This document shows, one piece after another, positions 36,550-41,371 of a DNA stretch of 41,371 nucleotides. Made by a program: the position numbers and the translations under genes. How positions within the stretch are numbered: position 1 is the stretch's first letter; each line of letters starts with the position of its first letter. Below the pieces are notes generated by a model. That model did no database searches, had not been told where the DNA came from, and saw nothing but the letters and a program-made list of their open reading frames with translations. The DNA comes from Bacteroidia bacterium (GTDB taxonomy: Bacteria > Bacteroidota > Bacteroidia > Chitinophagales > Saprospiraceae), in assembly GCA_030433135.1 (NCBI GenBank), contig JAUILF010000009.1:1-41371 (forward strand), given 5' to 3'.

Positions 36550-37011
36550 CTATTCATGTGGTACATAAGGTTTATTGGCAGATACCTCACGCCAATCCAC
36601 AATTCTCATACAAATGTAGGATAGGACGATTCCCACTGAGGTCCCTTCTGCCAGAATGATGAGTCCGGCAGTAAATGGATTCAGATAGGGTCCTATTACA
36701 GGAGCGGTTTCTTGAATTGAGGTCATTATCTGCGGCGTAGCGGTCAGATTTATCATATGGAATAAAGCAAATGGGATCACACCCACCAGCGTGGTAAACA
36801 CACCCACCATAGTACCTGTCAGGTAATCAAAATCTTCGGGATGTGTACGGGCATAACTTCTTATTGACAAGTAGATCAGGGCAACCTGAATAATCACATT
36901 CAGTACTCGGAAATCATACCGGTCACCATATCCAATGCTTCGCATCAATAAAAAGAAGGCCATCAGACCAATGAACAGTAGTACGCCGTATTTAATAATG
37001 GGTTGTTTCAT
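36550..37011 (-). CDS. Small integral membrane protein, possibly DUF4199-like
   Basis: The 153-residue protein has four predicted membrane helices (about 7-25, 38-50, 65-88, 108-130): YGVLLFIGLMAFFLLMRS, VIIQVALIYLSIRSYA, GTMVGVFTTLVGVIPFALFHMI and FTAGLIILAEGTSVGIVLSYICM. Layout and size resemble the DUF4199 membrane proteins common in Bacteroidota, but I cannot confirm the family by eye. Its stop lies 7 bases from that of the converging antiporter gene. Function unknown. Confidence 0.7.
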   Translation of the reverse strand: MKQPIIKYGVLLFIGLMAFFLLMRSIGYGDRYDFRVLNVIIQVALIYLSIRSYARTHPEDFDYLTGTMVGVFTTLVGVIPFALFHMINLTATPQIMTSIQETAPVIGPYLNPFTAGLIILAEGTSVGIVLSYICMRIVDWREVSANKPYVPHE

Positions 37012-37147
37012 GATGTCTGTAGATTTGTGAAAAATGGCTATCTATTATAATATACAAAGACAAACTGAGATATGTTCGTTTTTGATCTGAAGCAGTCGCT
37101 TAGTCAGGTGGTCACAAAATTGTTTAGAATTCTCTAACTTAAGAGAT

Positions 37148-38242
37148 ATGAATGCTGACTTACTTAAAGGGAAACTCTGCACCTACGGGCTGGTTATCAT
37201 TACCGGATTAATATTAATCACCGACAATCTTTTGGCCCAGGAAAGTCCTGACCCATCCCCTCTCTTTGCCAGTGACTCTATGTTTGAGTTTGAATTAACC
37301 GGGGATGTGCGATCGCTTTTTCGCGATCGTACCGGAAAGGCAGAATACTTTCCGTTTGAACTCACCTATAAAGATGAAAACGGTGATGAAATAGTCCATG
37401 AATTAAAACTTAAAACCCGGGGAAACTTCCGGAGGAAACCAGGGAACTGTAAATATCCGCCCATCTGGCTGAATTTTCCGAAGAATCACATTCCGGATGG
37501 GTCTGTATTTTCCGGGCAGAATCGCATAAAACTGGTCATGCCTTGTGCAGGAGACTCTTATGTGATCAAGGAATATATGGTGTACAAGCTTCTACAGCTA
37601 TTTACCGATTACAGTTTTAATGCCCGTCTGATTAAAGTTAGTTTTCATCGTGATGACAAAGACAAAACCTACGGTCCTATGTATGGTGTTCTGCTGGAAG
37701 ACGAAGATGATCTGGCACACAGAAACAACGGTAAAATTGAAAAAGACAACCTGATATCTGCAGGTCAGACGAATAAGGATGATTACTTACGCATGACCGT
37801 ATTCGAGTATTTTGTCGGCAATACAGATTGGTCTCTACCCTATCGTCATAACATCAAAATTATCAGAACAAATGATTCTGAGTCAAAGCTCATTCCGGTT
37901 CCCTATGATTACGATCATGCAGGTTTGGTAAATGCACCCTATGCCAACCCGGCGGCCGAGCTCAATTTGAGTTCAGTGAGAGAGCGCCGATATCGAGGCT
38001 ATTGTTTGCAAGATATCTCAGAGCTCAGTCCATTTCTACAGGAATATGTTGATAAGAAAGGAGAGATCTATACCATCATTAATGATGATCGCCTTAAAAA
38101 AGGAGAACAAAAATCCCTGATTAAATTCATTGATTCATTCTTTGAATCTATGGAAAAGCCTGAGAGACTGGAAAATGATTTTCTGTATCCCTGTGATAAA
38201 AGTGGTACGGGTCACATAGTTATCAGAGGCCTGAATAATTGA
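37148..38242 (+). CDS. Exported CotH-like (kinase-fold) protein
   Basis: A 364-residue protein with a signal sequence (LVIITGLILITDNLLAQ). The body resembles the CotH family: HELKLKTRGNFRRKPGNCKYPPIWLNF, IKLVMPCAGDSYVIKEYMVYKLLQLFTDYSFNARLIKVSF, YGVLLEDEDDLAHRNNG, FEYFVGNTDWSLPYRHNIKII and the acidic PVPYDYDHAGLVNAPYA. The last block matches the CotH Asp-rich active-site region that binds metal and ATP. CotH proteins are atypical protein kinases; exported members in Bacteroidota are uncharacterised and an ATP source outside the cytoplasm is unclear. The family assignment is fair, the activity open. It converges with the esterase gene with 20 bases between. Confidence 0.65.
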   Translation: MNADLLKGKLCTYGLVIITGLILITDNLLAQESPDPSPLFASDSMFEFELTGDVRSLFRDRTGKAEYFPFELTYKDENGDEIVHELKLKTRGNFRRKPGNCKYPPIWLNFPKNHIPDGSVFSGQNRIKLVMPCAGDSYVIKEYMVYKLLQLFTDYSFNARLIKVSFHRDDKDKTYGPMYGVLLEDEDDLAHRNNGKIEKDNLISAGQTNKDDYLRMTVFEYFVGNTDWSLPYRHNIKIIRTNDSESKLIPVPYDYDHAGLVNAPYANPAAELNLSSVRERRYRGYCLQDISELSPFLQEYVDKKGEIYTIINDDRLKKGEQKSLIKFIDSFFESMEKPERLENDFLYPCDKSGTGHIVIRGLNN

Positions 38243-38262
38243 AACGGGCCACAGCTGTTGAC

Positions 38263-39546
38263 TCAATGGACACCTAGCTTTTCCAAAATCCAGTCATTTC
38301 CCTCCTCACGCTGCTCCGGATAAGTCCAATGGGCAGAATCAGGGAAAAGAGAGATTTCTTTGGCTGCCTTGATTGTATTGTAAGCAGCGTAGATGCTGGT
38401 GGGAGGACACACATTGTCATTATACCCAAAAGAATAGAAACCTTCTGCATTCACCCTTCTGGCAAAATTGACTACATCATAGTAGTGACTAGTCTCGACT
38501 TTGGCATCTGTATTGGTAAACTCATCCCGGAATAAATGAGGCCAACCCCCGGCACGGTCATGCAGGTATCCGGTAAGATCACATAATGCAGGATAATAGC
38601 TCACGAGGTAATCAATCCGGTCATCCATGCCGGCAGTAATAATTGACAAAGCTCCTCCCTGGCTACCCCCCATCACACCAAGGTTCTCACCATCAAATTC
38701 AGGTAGACCATAAATGAAATCAACAGCTCGTGTACACCCCAGGTAAACCCGCTTATAATAGTATTCATCGCGATTGTCGAGGTTGGCTTTCCAATAACCA
38801 TCCAGCGGACCGTTTCTCAAATTATCGTAGAGATCTGAATCATAAAAATTCACAGGTACGCCATGAATACCAACCTGCAGGCAAATTACATCCTGATCAT
38901 AAAACGATCCATGGTATGGTCTCACACCCGCGCCCGGCACTTGCAGTATCGCCGGGTATTTCCCAGGCTTTTTAGGCACGGTAAGGATACCATATATATG
39001 TCCACTGAGGTTACGATAAGAGACATGATAAGCATTTGTTTCAGCAGTACATTTATCTGGCATCAAGGTAATCACCGGATCCAGATCGACTTCCCTGAGA
39101 GCATCCATCTGCCCCTGCCAAAATTCATCAAAATCATCAGGGTCAGTGGTTGTTGGCTGTATATTTTCCGGGTCGACTGCTGCTGTGCCACTATTGTGAT
39201 AAGTGTTTCCACCTTCCTGGTAAGTCACATGACAGCGAACAAAACCCGGTTGTTCAAGAACAGCTCCTTTTAAAGAAATGGTTCCCTCGTCCAGAGTGAT
39301 GGTTCCCTCTTCTACCGGTTCCAGTTTTTCCGGACCAATAGAATAGGATACTTCGGCTCCAGGCAACAACTGTCCATATTTATAGACAGCCACATCAAAT
39401 GAAATTTCTTCGCCAACGTCATACTTCATATCACCCCGGGTAGGGCTTACCATGATCCTTACAAGATCCCCCCTCTGTGACTGGGCCAAAGTTAAAAATG
39501 GAAACAAAAATATACACAGACCCAGTTTGAGTTTAGTACCTATCAT
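38263..39546 (-). CDS. Exported acetylxylan esterase (AXE1 / cephalosporin-C deacetylase family)
   Basis: The start at 39546 (427 residues) puts a signal peptide (MIGTKLKLGLCIFLFPFLTLAQ) at the N-terminus; an in-frame ATG at 39591 would add 15 residues without purpose. An N-terminal beta-sandwich (about 25-135) precedes the alpha/beta-hydrolase domain. The catalytic triad is visible: S295 in GGSQGGAL, D377 in FGYNDNVCPPTS and H406 in PDSAHWTYPEQ. The family signature RAVDFIYGLPEFDGENLGVMGGSQGG precedes and includes the Ser, and a DFDEFWQ motif opens the catalytic domain. It removes acetyl groups from xylan or other acetylated sugars, outside the cytoplasm. It is the only obvious carbohydrate-active hydrolase in the window. 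Hairpin-rich DNA lies upstream. Confidence 0.92.
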   Translation of the reverse strand: MIGTKLKLGLCIFLFPFLTLAQSQRGDLVRIMVSPTRGDMKYDVGEEISFDVAVYKYGQLLPGAEVSYSIGPEKLEPVEEGTITLDEGTISLKGAVLEQPGFVRCHVTYQEGGNTYHNSGTAAVDPENIQPTTTDPDDFDEFWQGQMDALREVDLDPVITLMPDKCTAETNAYHVSYRNLSGHIYGILTVPKKPGKYPAILQVPGAGVRPYHGSFYDQDVICLQVGIHGVPVNFYDSDLYDNLRNGPLDGYWKANLDNRDEYYYKRVYLGCTRAVDFIYGLPEFDGENLGVMGGSQGGALSIITAGMDDRIDYLVSYYPALCDLTGYLHDRAGGWPHLFRDEFTNTDAKVETSHYYDVVNFARRVNAEGFYSFGYNDNVCPPTSIYAAYNTIKAAKEISLFPDSAHWTYPEQREEGNDWILEKLGVH

Positions 39547-39660
39547 TAGATTTGATTTTCCAACAAGATACCAAAGAAATCCACTCCTCAATCTGAGTTA
39601 CAATACAAAAAGCCGGACCAATAAGCCTGTTTGAAAAAGTTCACATTGGTTATACACAGA

Positions 39661-39780
39661 ACATGATGGAACCTCCGTGTAAGTCCTGTGAGTGACCGCA
39701 CACGCAAGTGATCAGGTGGGTAAGCCCAGGGTGTGAGCTCTTAACGTGCTCATCAGCCCAAGATATTTCTGAGGGAAGCT
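39661..39780. ncRNA. Hairpin-rich segment, possible structured RNA or relic
   Basis: About 120 bases, richer in GC than other gaps, form several nested hairpins on the plus strand. CGTGT pairs with ACACG (39675-39704), TGGG with CCCA around TAAG, and TGAGC with GCTCA around TCTTAACGT, the last inside an outer GGG/CCC pairing. The blocks GTGTAAGTCC, GATCAGGTGGGTAAG and TCTGAGGGAAGCTAT remind me of bacterial group II intron domain I, but no reverse transcriptase or domain V is present. The alternative is a leader element of the leftward esterase gene. The identity and strand are not settled. Confidence 0.3.
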
Positions 39781-39786
39781 ATCATA

Positions 39787-40044
39787 CTAAGATTCCACCA
39801 TCATCAACTTTCCGATGGTTTCTGTCAGTTGCTCAACGGTCTGGCAGTTATTTTCCAGATCCTCAATGGGCACTTTTATGTTGAAACTTACCTCCATCTG
39901 CATAATGAGATCGGCAATTTCCAACGAATCGAAACCAAGGTCATTGACAAAAGATGCATTGGGTGTGATAGAACGGGAATCATGTCCCATCTCAATCAAT
40001 AACTCCTTAACTTTCACATAAATATCCTCCTGGAATTCTTTCAT
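39787..40044 (-). CDS. Acyl carrier protein
   Basis: Taking the ATG at 40044 gives 85 residues, the normal size; the ATG at 40080 would add a 12-residue non-conserved tail. The phosphopantetheine attachment Ser is S40 in DLGFDSLEIADLIMQME, and the helix-2 acidic face is present. The protein carries acyl chains as thioesters. It is not next to fabF or other fatty-acid synthesis genes, so it may be a dedicated carrier for another pathway or a secondary ACP. A small unknown ORF lies 86 bases upstream on the same strand. Confidence 0.93.
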   Translation of the reverse strand: MKEFQEDIYVKVKELLIEMGHDSRSITPNASFVNDLGFDSLEIADLIMQMEVSFNIKVPIEDLENNCQTVEQLTETIGKLMMVES

Positions 40045-40130
40045 GTTCGTTTTTGTAACTGTTTTCCGATGCAAGAACAATGCATATCGTCAATATATTG
40101 TTCTATGATTGGCTAAATAATTCTCAAAAT

Positions 40131-40364
40131 TTAGTCTTCGTCGTACCAGAAAGGCCTATTTACCGACTGCTGATCTGTTAGACCAAACTCCATCATTCGA
40201 TTCAAGCACCAGGTTTGGTCCGTAAATAATTTTCGGATAACGAACCCCCTTATGATTGTATTTGAAAGTATAAATGGGTAACAGATTCCCCATATTAGCC
40301 AGGTCAGAGATATGCCCAAAGAAGCCATCCTTGAATCATTTTCCGTCAAACATGCTTTTCGCAA
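40131..40364 (-). CDS. Small hypothetical protein
   Basis: A 77-codon frame with one hydrophobic segment (ISLTWLIWGICYPFILSNTII) and a polar tail (LNRMMEFGLTDQQSVNRPFWYDED). A start at Met 13 (40328) would place the hydrophobic stretch at the N-terminus. It is upstream of the acyl carrier protein gene on the same strand and divergent from the mgtC-family gene with 28 bases between starts. I do not recognise it. The tail reads like real protein, but the evidence is thin. Confidence 0.4.
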   Translation of the reverse strand: MRKACLTENDSRMASLGISLTWLIWGICYPFILSNTIIRGFVIRKLFTDQTWCLNRMMEFGLTDQQSVNRPFWYDED

Positions 40365-40392
40365 TGTCTAATACTAAACAAATCGCGACATC

Positions 40393-40836
40393 ATGGAACT
40401 GATCACGCAAGGTCGGCTATTACTGGATCTACTGATTGCCATAATATTAGGAGGAGTGATTGGCTTTGAGCGAGAGAAGAAAGACAAACCAGCCGGGTTT
40501 CGTACCCAAATGATCATTTCGGGGGCTTCAGCCCTCATCGTAATGATGGGACAATTTATAGTTGACAGCAACTACTTTCAGATCTCCGATACGGCAGCAG
40601 GTGTTGATCCAACTCGTTTGATTCATGCTGTCATCGTGGGAGTTAGCTTTATTGGTGCTGGCACAGTCTTAAAACTCAGTGATGACCACAAGGTCAGATA
40701 TCTGACCACAGCGGCAACTATACTTATTTCATCAGCGGTTGGTATGTGTGTGGCTTTGCACCTGTATCTTCTGGCAGTTGGAACGACCCTCGCGGTAGTG
40801 CTCATCAATACCGTAGTCCGCAAGATTTCGTCCTAA
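40393..40836 (+). CDS. MgtC/SapB-family membrane protein
   Basis: The 147-residue protein is a complete MgtC/SapB membrane domain of about four to five helices. Signature blocks are LIAIILGGVIGFEREKKDKPAGFRTQMIISGASALIVMMGQF, RLIHAVIVGVSFIGAGTVLK and VRYLTTAATILISSAVGMCVALHLY. The soluble C-terminal domain of Salmonella MgtC is absent, as in many short family members. Roles reported for the family concern Mg2+ limitation, membrane potential and ATP synthase control; which applies here is unknown. No Mg2+ riboswitch-like leader is visible in the short upstream gap. Confidence 0.9.
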   Translation: MELITQGRLLLDLLIAIILGGVIGFEREKKDKPAGFRTQMIISGASALIVMMGQFIVDSNYFQISDTAAGVDPTRLIHAVIVGVSFIGAGTVLKLSDDHKVRYLTTAATILISSAVGMCVALHLYLLAVGTTLAVVLINTVVRKISS

Positions 40837-40914
40837 CCAAAGCTTTAAACCCGGACTATGCATTAGGCCTTTCTATTACGAGCCAAATATGCTGCAAATA
40901 CGGGCACATAAGCA

Positions 40915-40962
40915 CTTTTTGATTCTCACCATAGAGGTTAACTATGTTTGCGAGTCAAAAAG
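40915..40962. repeat. Long inverted repeat with internal hairpin between convergent genes
   Basis: CTTTTTGATTCTC (40915-40927) pairs with GAGTCAAAAAG (40952-40962) apart from a 2-base bulge. The loop holds its own perfect hairpin, CATAG/CTATG (40930-40946). TTTGACTCTC recurs at 40991-41000. The element lies between the mgtC-family gene and the converging GNAT gene and could act as a weak bidirectional terminator. Confidence 0.4.
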
Positions 40963-41046
40963 CACTTGGAGCCCCCGTCTTTATTGCCTATTTGACTCTC
41001 ATGACGAAACCCCAATGAATAATCCGGGTTAAATGGAGAACATTGG

Positions 41047-41367
41047 TCAGACGGTATCACGTGCTCGCATCTTACTAAACTCGGGATGATTATTCAGATA
41101 GGATGATACAAAAGAACAAGATGTCTTTACCTGATAATGATTAGCCTTTGCAAACTGCAGGCCTTCACTGGTCAACCTCGTACCCAGACCCATATTTCGA
41201 ATGGCAGTAGGTACAAAAATATTGAAGAAGTCAATAATTTTTCCTTTTGGACCATCAAATAAACGGTATTGCAATTCGGCATCATCCCATTTCCTTGTTG
41301 AGAAAAATAGTCTCTTGCCCTTGGTGTCTACTCTGATTTCCAATTTATCGGGATTGATATAACTCAT
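41047..41367 (-). CDS. Small GNAT-fold N-acetyltransferase (YjdJ/NATD1-like)
   Basis: A complete 106-residue protein whose ATG lies 4 bases from the window edge. It matches the short GNAT subfamily: a beta-strand N-terminus (DKLEIRVDTKGKRLFFSTRKWDDAELQYRL), IDFFNIFVPTAIRNMGLGTRLTSEGLQFAKANHYQVKTSCSFVSSYLNNHPEF, where RNMGLGTRL is the acetyl-CoA pyrophosphate-binding loop (usual R/QxxGxG/A) and SFVSSYLNNHPEF is the typical end. The acceptor substrate of this subfamily is not known to me. Its promoter is outside the window. Confidence 0.85.
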   Translation of the reverse strand: MSYINPDKLEIRVDTKGKRLFFSTRKWDDAELQYRLFDGPKGKIIDFFNIFVPTAIRNMGLGTRLTSEGLQFAKANHYQVKTSCSFVSSYLNNHPEFSKMRARDTV

Positions 41368-41371
41368 TCTT

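Noticed and set aside
39725-39760. Hammerhead ribozyme on the minus strand (CTGATGAG seen)
   Set aside because: The required GAAA block after stem II is absent.
39661-39780. Cobalamin riboswitch
   Set aside because: A core-like block is present on the plus strand, but the B12 box and the CCCGCAACTG block are missing, and the next plus-strand gene starts over 600 bases away.

Overview
The window looks like chromosomal DNA of a free-living or particle-associated member of the Bacteroidota, probably a Saprospiria or Cytophagia-type lineage. The evidence is a SusC/SusD pair, a one-protein hybrid two-component regulator, type IX secretion (T9SS) C-terminal domains, a SprB-like repeat adhesin, a GIN-domain (DUF2807) protein, FG-GAP/ASPIC lipoproteins, a TAnnTTTG-type promoter and the lack of Shine-Dalgarno sequences. 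No rRNA or tRNA gene is present, so the genus cannot be fixed. I see no prophage, insertion sequence or CRISPR array.

Layout. 1-1899 (-) is the 5' part of a large repeat adhesin that runs off the left edge. An AT-rich gap of about 1 kb follows. 2905-3858 (-) is a secreted protein with a CBM96-like domain. 4125-5099 (+) is a quinone-oxidoreductase-type dehydrogenase. 5280-9477 (+) is a cytochrome-like DUF1549/DUF1553 protein overlapping a Tat-exported DUF1501 protein. 9540-11837 (+) is the malic enzyme MaeB, and 11975-12670 (+) a GIN-domain protein. 14283-12697 and 15158-14319 (-) form a two-gene module for the last steps of oxidative pentose or sugar-acid breakdown: a FAH-fold dehydratase and a 2,5-dioxovalerate-type dehydrogenase. 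15412-16365 (+) is a T9SS cargo protein.

The centre (16.4-30.6 kb) is a nutrient-uptake locus. Four genes read leftward: hybrid histidine kinase/AraC regulator, GntR-LacI-like repressor, SusC, SusD. They end at a strong bidirectional terminator. Divergent from the kinase is a 1126-residue lipoprotein with seven Ca-binding FG-GAP motifs on either side of an ASPIC/UnbV domain. Next come a Tat-exported Gfo/Idh/MocA oxidoreductase (-) and a secreted metallophosphoesterase with a CBM9-like tail (+). No glycoside hydrolase or polysaccharide lyase lies beside SusC/SusD, so this is not a textbook polysaccharide utilisation locus.

The right end (34-41 kb) holds a TonB-C-domain protein, a Kef-type cation/proton antiporter, a small membrane protein, a CotH-like secreted protein, an acetylxylan-esterase-family hydrolase, an orphan acyl carrier protein, a small unknown ORF, an MgtC-family membrane protein and a small GNAT protein. 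Between the esterase and the acyl carrier protein lies a hairpin-rich stretch that looks like a structured RNA or its relic.

Working together: the surface and periplasmic proteins (SusC/SusD, FG-GAP lipoprotein, CBM-bearing proteins, esterase, DUF1501/DUF1553) could capture and trim a carbohydrate, the two regulators could sense it, and the FAH/aldehyde dehydrogenase pair plus MaeB could feed carbon into the TCA cycle and NADPH supply. The individual families are well supported. Their shared substrate is inference.
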